Shown piece by piece: positions 41,043-51,543 of a stretch of 58,157 nucleotides of DNA; position 1 is the first letter of the stretch, and every line of letters starts with the position of its first letter. The DNA comes from Candidatus Zipacnadia bacterium (GTDB taxonomy: Bacteria; Armatimonadota; Zipacnadia; Zipacnadales; Zipacnadaceae), in contig JALGUR010000010.1 in assembly GCA_029820565.1 (NCBI GenBank), forward strand, positions 1-58,157, read 5' to 3'. A program made the translations under genes and the position numbers. Below the pieces are notes generated by a model. The model made no database searches. It saw only the letters and a list, made by a program, of their open reading frames with translations, and was not told the DNA's origin.

Positions 41043-41732
41043 GAAATGGCTCCTCTCACCAATGAACTATGTTGTTGCTCGTTACGCCAACCATTGTATG
41101 TGAATATAGGCTATTATCTGCGCTAATGTCCACGGCTCCCCATCCCATACCCTCCTGTGGTTTATGAGCTTCTTTGATCGGTACGTGAATTCCTCCCTAT
41201 GCCGACTGTTGGACAGATAGCAGAGACAGTTCCGCGCAGCACAAGCACATTTACAGATCAATAGCGGGCTCAATTCGCTGTCAACCCACCGCTTCGGAGG
41301 GCTATCTACAGATACTAATAATGGAGATTGGACGGGGCGAATGGTATGTACAAGTTTAAGGGCCTGAACCTGTAAAATCTTCCTCAAAACTATGAGGAAA
41401 AACACCTCTATTTGTGTCCAATTTACTTGACTTGGAGGGGCCTATTGTGGTATAATATTATAGTGATATTGAGGAGTGAGGCGGTCGGGCCCACAGTGGG
41501 TGCCAAGGGCAGATGGACACAGAGGAAAAGCAGTTTTCCCGAGGCAATATCGCAGTTAGCAAGTCCCCATGTGGTCGTGCTACAGATATAGGGCTGACGT
41601 CCACTGTAGGCTATAGTGGAGTTTCATCTACCTCGTTGGGAAACAGTGGTGATTGGGGCCAAAGTTTGGTCGACCACCGGGTTATTCCCAGTCAAATGCA
41701 ACTAACAACGCAGCAGTCGGGAGCAGCCATAG
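41043..41732. other. 690-bp intergenic region upstream of gyrB
   Basis: No convincing gene. A minus-strand frame at 41082-41405 and a plus-strand frame at 41513-41740 have no recognisable motif, and the second runs into gyrB. The region holds the gyrB promoter at 41427-41456 and a leader of about 270 bases. I looked for DnaA boxes and a tRNA and found none I trust. Confidence 0.6.
41427..41456 (+). promoter_or_regulatory. Probable gyrB promoter
   Basis: TTGACT (41427-41432), 18-base spacer, TATAAT (41451-41456). Supercoiling-sensitive gyr promoters often have non-17 spacers, but this is the only good match upstream of gyrB. Confidence 0.65.
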
Positions 41733-43685
<1,953 letters not shown>

Positions 43686-43744
43686 TACTGTGTCTGCCCT
43701 AAGCGGGACATAACTGAGCAACGCGGGCGAAGAAGCGCCTGTTA

Positions 43745-43851
43745 TCGCGTAGGCGGGGTTCTCTAACCCCGCCCTGGTGAGCGACGCAGGTTGAGAACCT
43801 GCCTTCGCGGGCCAAAGCCCGCTACGGCGGGCGAAGGCCTGCGCTACGCGA
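43745..43851. repeat. Composite REP-like array after gyrB
   Basis: Outer inverted repeats TCGCGTAG (43745-43752) and CTACGCGA (43844-43851) enclose at least three hairpins: GGCGGGGTT-CTCT-AACCCCGCC (43752-43773), GCAGGTT-GAG-AACCTGC (43786-43802) and GCGGGC-CAAA-GCCCGC (43807-43822). A fourth, imperfect hairpin (GCGGGC/GCCTGC) follows. The first has a GTAG foot. The layout is like a BIME (bacterial interspersed mosaic element). Confidence 0.8.
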
Positions 43852-43892
43852 CTTCTACACGGCGGGCGCGTATCCTATTGAGCGATAATCAA

Positions 43893-44810
43893 ATGGTCCA
43901 GCAAGCCGTTGACCTGTCAGTTGTTGTTGTCAGTGCCGACGGCGGCCAGATGCTCCAGCACTGCCTGGAGTCGGTCTATGCCGCCGGTGACGGTATCGCC
44001 CTGGAGGTAATTTGTGTAGACGACGCCTCGGAGGACGGGACGCCGGAGCAAATCCGAGAAAAGTTCCCGGAGGTCCAGTTGGTCTGCAATCAATTCAAAC
44101 AGACTTACCCTATTACCAACAACCAGGGCGTCCGGCAGGCCCGGGGTCGTTATGTAGCCATAGTCAACGACGATGTGATCGTCGCCCCGGATGCTTGGCG
44201 GCAACTGGTAGAGTTTCTGGACGGCCATCCGCAGGCCGGGGCAGCCAGTCCCCGCCTGCACAATGATGACGGCACTGTTCAGCCGTGCGTGCGCCGCTTT
44301 CCGGATTTGGGCGCGGCATTGGCCCAGTCGGTTGACCTGCACCGCATCTGGCCCGCCAATCCCTGGACGCGGCGGTATTACGCCGACGATTTTGACTACA
44401 ACCAGACCCAGTCGGCTCCGGCCATCGGGACAACCTGCTATGTGATGCGGCGGGAGTGCTGGGAAGATGTGGGCGGATTGGATGAACGGTTTCCGATAAA
44501 CTTCTGTGACCATGACCTGAACTGGCGCATAAATGAGGCCGGCTGGCAGGTGTGGTTAGTGGCCGAGGCCGAGGCGCTTCATTATGGCGGGCAGACCATG
44601 GGCCGGCTGACCCTGCGGCAACTGTGGGATATGCACCGGGGGATGTGGCTGATGTACCGCAAGCACTACTGGCCCCGCCGCAATCTGCTGGTCAACGGGC
44701 TGGTCACCGTAGGCATCGGCCTCCGGTTTCTGTACAAGTGTGACCTGCGAATCCTGGGGCTGGACCGGGTGATAGCCCGGCTGCCAAGGGCACATCGGAG
44801 GAGAGCGTAA
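43893..44810 (+). CDS. Family 2 glycosyltransferase (rhamnosyltransferase-like)
   Basis: 305 residues from ATG 43893. GT-A fold: VDLSVVVVSADGG at the start, VDDASEDGTPEQI, and the metal-binding acidic motif in VAIVNDDVIV (~95). GLDERFPINFCDHDLNWR contains the ED/DHD catalytic region. The C-terminus has a hydrophobic segment (LVTVGIGLRFLYK). It transfers a sugar to an envelope polymer or lipid. No clear ribosome site is visible; a longer frame runs back through the REP array but is unlikely to be coding. The stop (TAATG) overlaps the start of the SIR2-domain gene. Confidence 0.88.
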   Translation: MVQQAVDLSVVVVSADGGQMLQHCLESVYAAGDGIALEVICVDDASEDGTPEQIREKFPEVQLVCNQFKQTYPITNNQGVRQARGRYVAIVNDDVIVAPDAWRQLVEFLDGHPQAGAASPRLHNDDGTVQPCVRRFPDLGAALAQSVDLHRIWPANPWTRRYYADDFDYNQTQSAPAIGTTCYVMRRECWEDVGGLDERFPINFCDHDLNWRINEAGWQVWLVAEAEALHYGGQTMGRLTLRQLWDMHRGMWLMYRKHYWPRRNLLVNGLVTVGIGLRFLYKCDLRILGLDRVIARLPRAHRRRA

Positions 44811-46603
44811 TGGAAACGCACGTGACAATGTCAGAAGCAATAGTCAACGCGCCAACCGTAATCCTTGCAGGTGCGGGCGCATCGGCGCACTTGGGTTACC
44901 CAGTAGCGAGTGAGTTTCTAGAAGATCTGGCGGAGGCAGTTGGTAATCAACCGGCATCGTGCCAGGGCATCTGGGCGGCTGCCCAAGTGTACTGTGATCC
45001 GGAAGCTGACTATGGAGAAGCCAACTTTGAAGACATCCACGATAGACTGGCCGCGCTGTGCGAATCCCCGTGGGGATATGGAGGTTTCGCGTTCGCGGAG
45101 GGCTATGGGGGCGTGAGCTATCCCGGCGTGGAGGACATGGGGGAATCACTGAGCCAGATGCCGGGCGACGATGCCAAGCGCCTACAGGAAATGATGGTGG
45201 AGGAAATAGTCCGCGTTTTTGGCAAGCCACCTCCACAAGATGAGACAGTCACATCCGAGTGCTGGCCGAATGTACTAAGTCTCGTACACCCGGGATGTGG
45301 GCAACTTCTGCCAGTATTTACTACAAACTATGATGTTGCTCTAGAGAAATGGTTTAGCCACCAGCACCAGGGGCGTAGCCTCCAAATGATGGATGCGTTC
45401 GTGAGACACGCACCGGGCGCCTCTCCGTGGGAAGCCCAGAGATATCAGTCGTCTCCGGCTGAGTTGCTGAACGCACACAAGGCGTACGTATGGCTATTTC
45501 ATCTGCACGGTTGTGCTGCCTGGTTCAAAGCTGAGGATCTAGGCCTTAATCCTTCGGAGTATACAGCGCCCGCATATTACTACACTGCCCCTGATGGGTC
45601 GCAAAGCACGGTGCCCTTTCCGGCCAAGCGTGCCCTCATATCGCCGTCGCGCAAGAAGAGACCGTTCGAAGATCCGTACTGGACGGAGTACTGGCACTTT
45701 CTGCGGTGTCTGGGCAACGCTCAGCTCCTGCTCATCATTGGCCACGGTCTAGAGGACCCTCACATAGTATTCCCGTGCAGTAAGGCCCTGTCCTTCAACA
45801 GAGAACTGCGGATTGTGGTCATATCGTTGGACGCTGATGAGTCGTCGTACCGTCAGAGGCTGCCAGTGGCGAAAGAGGACCGAGAGCGAGTTGCCTTCAT
45901 TAAACTCCCCTTTAAGCGGGAACCCATGTCCAAATTGGGGGATATACTCCACGATCGCCCGCTTGATATCGAGGCTGCGCTTCGAGCCGTCGCGTGGTGT
46001 AGCAACGGCACCACCCAATCGGTCACATCGGCTGCCTTTTGTGAGAAATGGCAGGTTCATGGCCCCCAACACGCTGGTAGATGGAAGATAGATCCTTCAC
46101 GTTCTGAGGTCGTGTATCAAGCGGTGCCCGGGACAAGCGGTCATGGATTCTACGTCCGGAACAAGGATGGCCCGAGCCATGTATTGGAAGGCGAGGTCAC
46201 CATTGGAGTGGACGTGACAGACCCAGAGTCGTGGGGGGCGATTGCACTGGCGTGGGAAGAGAGTGCTGAATACCCGAAGTTCTATGCCATTGAGAATCAA
46301 GCCGGGGACGTCAAACTCAAGTTCTCTGATGGCAACCGCGACGGAATTCACGAAGAACTCAAGGACTTGCGCCACGAGGACCTCGACGGACCCAAGGAGT
46401 TAAAGCGCAGGATTTGGTTTCGCATATCAAAGAAGATGGTTCAGATAGCCACGTTGACTAATAGTGGTCAGGTTAGAGCCGCATACCGTCACATCCGCAA
46501 GGACACTCTAGGGCCGCCCCTCAGGATTGCGCTGGCGGCGACACAGGACCCGAAACACAGCATAGTATTCCGTGATCTGAAATTAATTGACCCTACACAG
46601 TAG
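44810..46603 (+). CDS. SIR2-domain protein with C-terminal concanavalin-like domain
   Basis: 597 residues. The N-terminal ~400 are a SIR2-like NAD-binding domain: GAGASAHLGYP (21-31), TTNYD (171-175), HLHG (231-234) and GHGLEDPH (311-318). The motif Asn and His are the residues needed for NAD cleavage in this superfamily. An insert rich in Gly and Glu lies at ~85-140. Residues ~430-597 look like a beta-sandwich of the concanavalin/DUF1080 kind (GFYVRNKDGPSHVLEGEVTIGV, ...IVFRDLKLID), an unusual partner. SIR2-like proteins with extra sensor domains are common in anti-phage defence. GGAGGAGAG precedes the ATG, whose first base is the last base of the glycosyltransferase stop. No signal peptide. 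Confidence 0.82.
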   Translation: METHVTMSEAIVNAPTVILAGAGASAHLGYPVASEFLEDLAEAVGNQPASCQGIWAAAQVYCDPEADYGEANFEDIHDRLAALCESPWGYGGFAFAEGYGGVSYPGVEDMGESLSQMPGDDAKRLQEMMVEEIVRVFGKPPPQDETVTSECWPNVLSLVHPGCGQLLPVFTTNYDVALEKWFSHQHQGRSLQMMDAFVRHAPGASPWEAQRYQSSPAELLNAHKAYVWLFHLHGCAAWFKAEDLGLNPSEYTAPAYYYTAPDGSQSTVPFPAKRALISPSRKKRPFEDPYWTEYWHFLRCLGNAQLLLIIGHGLEDPHIVFPCSKALSFNRELRIVVISLDADESSYRQRLPVAKEDRERVAFIKLPFKREPMSKLGDILHDRPLDIEAALRAVAWCSNGTTQSVTSAAFCEKWQVHGPQHAGRWKIDPSRSEVVYQAVPGTSGHGFYVRNKDGPSHVLEGEVTIGVDVTDPESWGAIALAWEESAEYPKFYAIENQAGDVKLKFSDGNRDGIHEELKDLRHEDLDGPKELKRRIWFRISKKMVQIATLTNSGQVRAAYRHIRKDTLGPPLRIALAATQDPKHSIVFRDLKLIDPTQ

Positions 46604-46618
46604 AAGTGAGGAAAGTAG

Positions 46619-47755
46619 ATGGCCGAAGAGACTACTACCGACATAGGAAAAGTTGAGCCGATAGCACTTGAGGATGAGATGACCTCCTCGTATATGCAGT
46701 TCGCCATGAGTACCATAATGGCGCGGGCGCTGCCCGATGTGCGCGATGGGCTTAAGCCCTCGCAGCGCCGTATATTGCTGGCGATGAGTGACGACGGCCT
46801 CACGCCCGACCGGCCCCACTCCAAGTGTGCGGCCATCGTCGGCGAGACGATGAAGACCTATCACCCCCACGGGGATGCGTCAATATATGATGCCTTAGTG
46901 CGGATGGGCCAGAACTTTGCCGCCCGCCATCCCCTGATTGATCCTCAGGGCAACTTCGGCTCGCTGGACGGGGACCCGGCGGGGGCGGCCCGCTATACCG
47001 AGGCGCGGCTCTCCCCTATCGCTATGGCCATGTTAGAAGACCTGGATAAGGATACGGTCAATTATCAGCCAACCTATGACGAGAAAAGTGAAGAGCCGGC
47101 GGTACTGCCCGGGGCATTCCCTAATCTGCTGGGCAATGGGGCGGCGGGCATCGCGGTAGGCTATGCCACCAACATCCCGCCCCATAATGTGGGGGAGATA
47201 GTAGACGCAGCGGTGGCCCTGCTGGATACCCCTGACCTGGACGTGAAGCAACTGATGAAATATGTGCAAGGGCCGGACTTCCCCGGAGGCGGGTTGATAC
47301 TGGGCATCACTGGCATCAAAGAATATTTTGAGACCGGCCGCGGCTCAGTTACCATGCAGGCGCGGGCGATTATTGAGCCACTGGACCGCAGCCGGCAGGG
47401 AATTATTGTCACCGAACTGCCCTATCAGGTCAGCAAGGCAGCACTGATGGAACAGATCGCCGCCCTATGTGAGAAAAAGACGGTTGAGGGCATCTCGGAC
47501 TTGCGGGACGAGTCAGACCGCAAAGGTATGAGGATTGTAATAGAATTGAAGCGTGAGGCCAACGCTCAAGTTATACTGAACCAACTGTACAAACATACCT
47601 ATTTGCGCAGTAACTTCAGCGTCAACGCCCTGGCACTGGTGCCGACAGACGGAGGAGTAGTGCCGCAGATGTGCGGCCTCAAGGAGATGCTCAGCCAGTT
47701 CCTGCGGCACCGGCGCGAGGTAGCGAGAATCGCACTGCCGCCCGCGAGGGACTGA
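46619..47755 (+). CDS. gyrA: DNA gyrase subunit A, N-terminal part (frame broken)
   Basis: 378 residues, colinear with GyrA up to FLRHRREV, then 10 aberrant residues and a stop at 47753-47755. Present are the DNA-binding winged helix, HPHGDASIYDALVRM and the catalytic Tyr in AARYTEARLSP. Position 83 (E. coli numbering) is Ala, with Ser at 84, as in mycobacteria, which is associated with lower fluoroquinolone susceptibility. The tower/coiled-coil segment that should follow HRREV (RRRT...ELRKA...HILEGL...ALD) is missing. It is in one piece with the frame beginning at 47671. Confidence 0.92.
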   Translation: MAEETTTDIGKVEPIALEDEMTSSYMQFAMSTIMARALPDVRDGLKPSQRRILLAMSDDGLTPDRPHSKCAAIVGETMKTYHPHGDASIYDALVRMGQNFAARHPLIDPQGNFGSLDGDPAGAARYTEARLSPIAMAMLEDLDKDTVNYQPTYDEKSEEPAVLPGAFPNLLGNGAAGIAVGYATNIPPHNVGEIVDAAVALLDTPDLDVKQLMKYVQGPDFPGGGLILGITGIKEYFETGRGSVTMQARAIIEPLDRSRQGIIVTELPYQVSKAALMEQIAALCEKKTVEGISDLRDESDRKGMRIVIELKREANAQVILNQLYKHTYLRSNFSVNALALVPTDGGVVPQMCGLKEMLSQFLRHRREVARIALPPARD

Positions 47756-49002
47756 TAAGTGAACTTGGATTCACTCGCACGCAGGCTGATGAGATACTCA
47801 ATATGCAATTGGGGCGGCTGACCCGGTTGTCGGCCGAGGAACTTAGTAATGAATACGACGGGCTCCAGGCCGATATTGCTGAGTATCAGGCCATATTGGA
47901 GTCGGAAGAGCAGAAGTCAGAGGTAATTAAGAAAGAATTGCGCACCATCAAGCGGGAGTTAGGCGATGAGCGCCGCACCCGTATCATTCCCACTGAGGCC
48001 GAAGAAATCAGCATGGAAGACCTAATTGCTCAAGAAGATATGACTATAACCATCACCCGAGACGGATATGTCAAGCGGCTGCCTTTAGATACTTATAGAG
48101 TGCAGCACCGCGGAGGCAAAGGGGTATTGGCCCTGACCAAAAAAGAGGAAGACAGTGTCCGAGACGTCTTTGTTGCCTCCACCCATCACCTTATCCTGTG
48201 CTTTACCAACCAGGGGTTGGTATATCGGTTGAAGGCGTATCAAGTACCAATGGCTTCGCGTACCGCCCGGGGTACTCCCATAGTTAATCTGGTTCCCTTG
48301 CAGCCAGATGAAAGCATTACGGCGACCATTCCGGTCGAGAACTATGACCAGGGCGGGTATCTGGTGATGGTCACTAAGCAAGGGAAGATAAAGAAGACCA
48401 AGTTGTCAGAATATGACACCCCACTGCGCAGCAAGGGCAAAATCGCCATCAACCTTAACAAGGGGGATGAATTGAAGTGGGTAATGTGGTCCGACGGGAC
48501 TAAAGATATTATGCTGGTTACTCGCAACGGCAAAGCCCTGCGCTTTAGCGAGAAGAAGGTCCGGCCCACCAGTCGGAATACAGCCGGAGTGAATGCTATC
48601 AGGCTGGTGGGTGAGGATCAAACTGTGGCCACGGTCGTAGTGGATGCGAAAGATAAACGAGATTTGTTAGTGGTTAGCCAGAAAGGTTTGGGCAAGCGAA
48701 CAGCACTTTCGCAGTATCGGCGGCACGGCCGTAACACCCAAGGCGTCTCTACCCTGGAGATTACTGATAGGAATGGGCCGGTAGTCGGCGTGCAGGTTGT
48801 AGACGATGACGACGAGATAATGTGCATTTCGTCGGCGGGCGTTCTCATACGTGTGCCGGTCAAGCACATTCGCCGGACGGGGAGAAATGCTCAGGGAGTA
48901 AAGATAGCTACTCCTGACGAGGGCTGTGTGATATCGGCGGTGGCCAAGGTAGTGCGGCAAACCGCCGAGCACACCGAGCAAGGGGCGGCCCAGGCCGGCT
49001 GA
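47671..49002 (+). CDS. gyrA: DNA gyrase subunit A, C-terminal part (frame broken)
   Basis: Recognisable GyrA sequence starts at about 47727 with SENRTAAREGLISELGFTR (which in intact GyrA follows the coiled-coil segment), then NMQLGRLTRLSAEEL and the beta-pinwheel to the end. The GyrA box reads QHRGGKG, which identifies gyrase rather than topoisomerase IV. The nominal start at 47671 is out of frame with the N-terminal half. About 35-40 codons and the reading frame are lost between the halves. An independent C-terminal protein is unlikely, so the two entries are one damaged gene or an assembly gap. Confidence 0.9.
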   Translation: MRPQGDAQPVPAAPARGSENRTAAREGLISELGFTRTQADEILNMQLGRLTRLSAEELSNEYDGLQADIAEYQAILESEEQKSEVIKKELRTIKRELGDERRTRIIPTEAEEISMEDLIAQEDMTITITRDGYVKRLPLDTYRVQHRGGKGVLALTKKEEDSVRDVFVASTHHLILCFTNQGLVYRLKAYQVPMASRTARGTPIVNLVPLQPDESITATIPVENYDQGGYLVMVTKQGKIKKTKLSEYDTPLRSKGKIAINLNKGDELKWVMWSDGTKDIMLVTRNGKALRFSEKKVRPTSRNTAGVNAIRLVGEDQTVATVVVDAKDKRDLLVVSQKGLGKRTALSQYRRHGRNTQGVSTLEITDRNGPVVGVQVVDDDDEIMCISSAGVLIRVPVKHIRRTGRNAQGVKIATPDEGCVISAVAKVVRQTAEHTEQGAAQAG

Positions 49003-49022
49003 AACCAGGGGGAAAAGCCCTC

Positions 49023-49051
49023 TTGACAGCGTTGCCGAATTAGAGTATAGT
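49023..49051 (+). promoter_or_regulatory. Sigma-70 promoter of nrdJ
   Basis: TTGACA (49023-49028), 17-base spacer, TATAGT (49046-49051). A palindrome ACATA-TAG-TATGT lies downstream at about 49094-49106 and could be an operator. I do not see a cobalamin riboswitch in the 180-bp gap. Confidence 0.75.
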
Positions 49052-49184
49052 AAAAGTCTGCGTAGAGTTAGGCCGAAAAAGTTGCCAACTCTTGACATAT
49101 AGTATGTAATAGGTATTCAATCCTTTGGCAACGGGAATGAGATCAGTTAAGGCTCCTCACCCAATGCCGGCGAGGTAGATGTAG

Positions 49185-51437
49185 ATGGCCACCGTAGAAT
49201 CAGTATCCTCAACCCAGCAGTTAGACCTCACCGCAAATGCTACTACCGTTCTGGAGCGCCGCTACCTGAAAAAAGACGACGAAGGCCGCCCTCTGGAGAA
49301 ACCGGCGGATATGTTCCGCCGGGTAGCCCATAATATCGCCTCAGCCGAACGGCACTATGGGGCCTCGGATAGCGAAGTGAAGCAATGGGAACAGCGGTTC
49401 TATGAGTTGATGACGGCGCTGGAATTCCTGCCCAACAGCCCTACACTTATGAATGCGGGCCGGCCCTTTCAGCAACTTTCCGCCTGCTTCGTGTTACCCA
49501 TTGACGACTCAATGGAAAGCATCTTTGAGGCGGTTAAGAATACCGCCCTGATACATAAAAGCGGCGGCGGGACAGGATTTTCGTTTTCCCGGCTGCGGCC
49601 CAAGGACGACATAGTCAGTTCCACCAAGGGTGTCTCTTCAGGGCCGGTTTCATTCATGAACGTCTTTGACGCCGCCACCGATGCTATTAAACAGGGCGGC
49701 ACTCGCCGGGGTGCCAATATGGCGGTGCTGCGGGTAGACCATCCCGATATACTGGAATTTATTGCGAGCAAAAGCAATTCAGACCGGCTCAATAATTTCA
49801 ATATCTCGGTAGCGGTCAATGACGAGTTCATGCAAGCGGTGCTCAATGAAGAGACTTATGATCTAATCAATCCGCGTACTGGTGAGACCGTCGATACTCT
49901 GAGCGCTCGGGATGTCTTCGACACGATAACGGAAGCCGCCTGGGCTAACGGGGACCCAGGTATTATATTCCTGGATCGCATAAATGCGGATAATCCGACG
50001 CCGGAACTGGGTGATGTTGAAAGCACCAATCCCTGTGGCGAGCAGCCTCTGTTGCCCTATGAATCATGCAACCTGGGCTCGATCAATCTGAATAAGATGG
50101 TTATTGGCGACATTGGCGAGGGTGAGATTGACTGGGATAAGTTGGGCGCGACAGTGGCGGCAGCGGTACGTTTCTTAGACAATGTTATTGAAATGAACAA
50201 GTTTCCCCTGGCCAAGATCGAGCAGATGACTGAAGCCAACCGCAAGATTGGCTTAGGAGTGATGGGCTTTGCCGACATGCTCATTCATTTGGGCATACCT
50301 TATGCTTCTGAGCCAGCAGCGAAAATGGCTAAAGAGGTTATGAGTTTCATCGAAGAGCGGGCGCAGCAAGCCTCGGTGCAACTGGCCGAGCAGCGGGGCG
50401 TATTCCCTAATTGGGGAACAAGTGTCTATAACCGCGATGGAAACGGCAGACGGCTGCGTAATGCCACGGTTACTACCATAGCTCCCACGGGTAGCATCAG
50501 TATCATCGCCGGCAGTTCCAGCGGCATCGAGCCACTGTTCGCCGTCGCCTACACGCGGCACGTACTGGATGGCGAAGAGTTGGTGGAGGTCAATCCCCTA
50601 TTTGAGCAGGTAGCCCAGGAGCGAGGTTTCTATTCACCCGAACTGATCAAAACAATTGCCGCCAAAGGCAGCCTACAAGAAATTGAGGAAATACCGGCGG
50701 ACGTGCGTGAGGTATTCCTAACTGCTCACGATATCGCACCCGAATGGCACATCCGCATTCAGGCCGCCTTTCAGGAGGCCACCGATAATGCAGTCTCCAA
50801 GACGGTCAATTTCGCCAATGATGCAACCGTAGAGGATGTTGCGGAAGTCTATATGCTGGCTTATGAATTAGGCTGCAAAGGAGTAACGATGTATCGGGAC
50901 GGCAGTCGGGAAAGCCAGGTACTGACTACCGGCAAGACCGAGGAGGCCCGGGAAGGCCAACGGCTGGCACCGCGGCCCCGTCCTGACGCCGTCACAGGCG
51001 TAACGAGGAATATGACGACCGGGTGTGGCAAACTATATGTCACGATAAATTTCGACAAGGCCGATGAGGCTTTTGAAGTGTTCGGTAATATGGGTAAGGC
51101 GGGTGGCTGCGTAGCCTCACAGACTGAGGCCATGGCGCGGCTGATATCGTTGGCGTTGCGGTCCGGGATAGGTCCTGAACATATCGTTAAGCAACTTAAA
51201 GGTATCAGTTGCCATATGCCGGCCTGGGAAAGCGGCGGGGGCAAGATCCTCTCCTGCGCCGACGCTTTCGCTAAGGCTCTGGAGAGAACAGTGCTGTCGG
51301 AAGATGTGCAACTGAGCATTGATTTCAAGGGGCCGAGTTTTGGACATGCTGGCGCTTGTCCGGATTGCGGCGGGCCATTGTATTACGAAGGTGGCTGCCT
51401 GACCTGCCACGACTGCGGGTATAGTCAATGTGAATAG
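49185..51437 (+). CDS. nrdJ: Adenosylcobalamin-dependent ribonucleotide reductase (class II)
   Basis: 750 residues. It makes deoxyribonucleotides using coenzyme B12 and needs no oxygen. Catalytic landmarks are NSPTLMNAGRP, CFVLPIDDSMESIF with a redox Cys, GGGTGFSFSRLRP, GGTRRGANMAVLRVDHPDI, NPCGEQPLLPYESCNLGSINL (radical Cys and Glu) and APTGSISIIAGSSSGIEP. The C-terminus CPDCGGPLYYEG..CHDCGY has the Cys pairs that relay electrons. It is preceded by a good promoter. Radical-SAM and B12 dependence suggest life with limited oxygen. Confidence 0.97.
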   Translation: MATVESVSSTQQLDLTANATTVLERRYLKKDDEGRPLEKPADMFRRVAHNIASAERHYGASDSEVKQWEQRFYELMTALEFLPNSPTLMNAGRPFQQLSACFVLPIDDSMESIFEAVKNTALIHKSGGGTGFSFSRLRPKDDIVSSTKGVSSGPVSFMNVFDAATDAIKQGGTRRGANMAVLRVDHPDILEFIASKSNSDRLNNFNISVAVNDEFMQAVLNEETYDLINPRTGETVDTLSARDVFDTITEAAWANGDPGIIFLDRINADNPTPELGDVESTNPCGEQPLLPYESCNLGSINLNKMVIGDIGEGEIDWDKLGATVAAAVRFLDNVIEMNKFPLAKIEQMTEANRKIGLGVMGFADMLIHLGIPYASEPAAKMAKEVMSFIEERAQQASVQLAEQRGVFPNWGTSVYNRDGNGRRLRNATVTTIAPTGSISIIAGSSSGIEPLFAVAYTRHVLDGEELVEVNPLFEQVAQERGFYSPELIKTIAAKGSLQEIEEIPADVREVFLTAHDIAPEWHIRIQAAFQEATDNAVSKTVNFANDATVEDVAEVYMLAYELGCKGVTMYRDGSRESQVLTTGKTEEAREGQRLAPRPRPDAVTGVTRNMTTGCGKLYVTINFDKADEAFEVFGNMGKAGGCVASQTEAMARLISLALRSGIGPEHIVKQLKGISCHMPAWESGGGKILSCADAFAKALERTVLSEDVQLSIDFKGPSFGHAGACPDCGGPLYYEGGCLTCHDCGYSQCE

Positions 51438-51543
51438 CCAGGCTTCAACCCGGCGGGCTGGGGGGCGTGTGATACATAGGGCGAGGCCCGTTGGGGCTTT
51501 GTCCTTTGGGTTTTTCAGTCCGGCTCAACAATGGCAACAGATA

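Noticed and set aside
41082-41405. 107-codon minus-strand frame upstream of gyrB
   Set aside because: No ribosome site, no recognised motif and an unlikely composition; probably chance.
43791-43892. An N-terminal extension of the glycosyltransferase through the REP array
   Set aside because: The frame is open by chance in a palindromic, GC-rich array; the family begins at VDLSVVV.
47671-49002. A natural split of GyrA into two subunits
   Set aside because: The C-terminal part has no sensible start, and the missing segment is part of the conserved coiled coil. Damage or assembly error explains it better.
49003-49184. A cobalamin riboswitch upstream of nrdJ
   Set aside because: There is no B12-box-like segment and the gap is too short for the full fold plus promoter.
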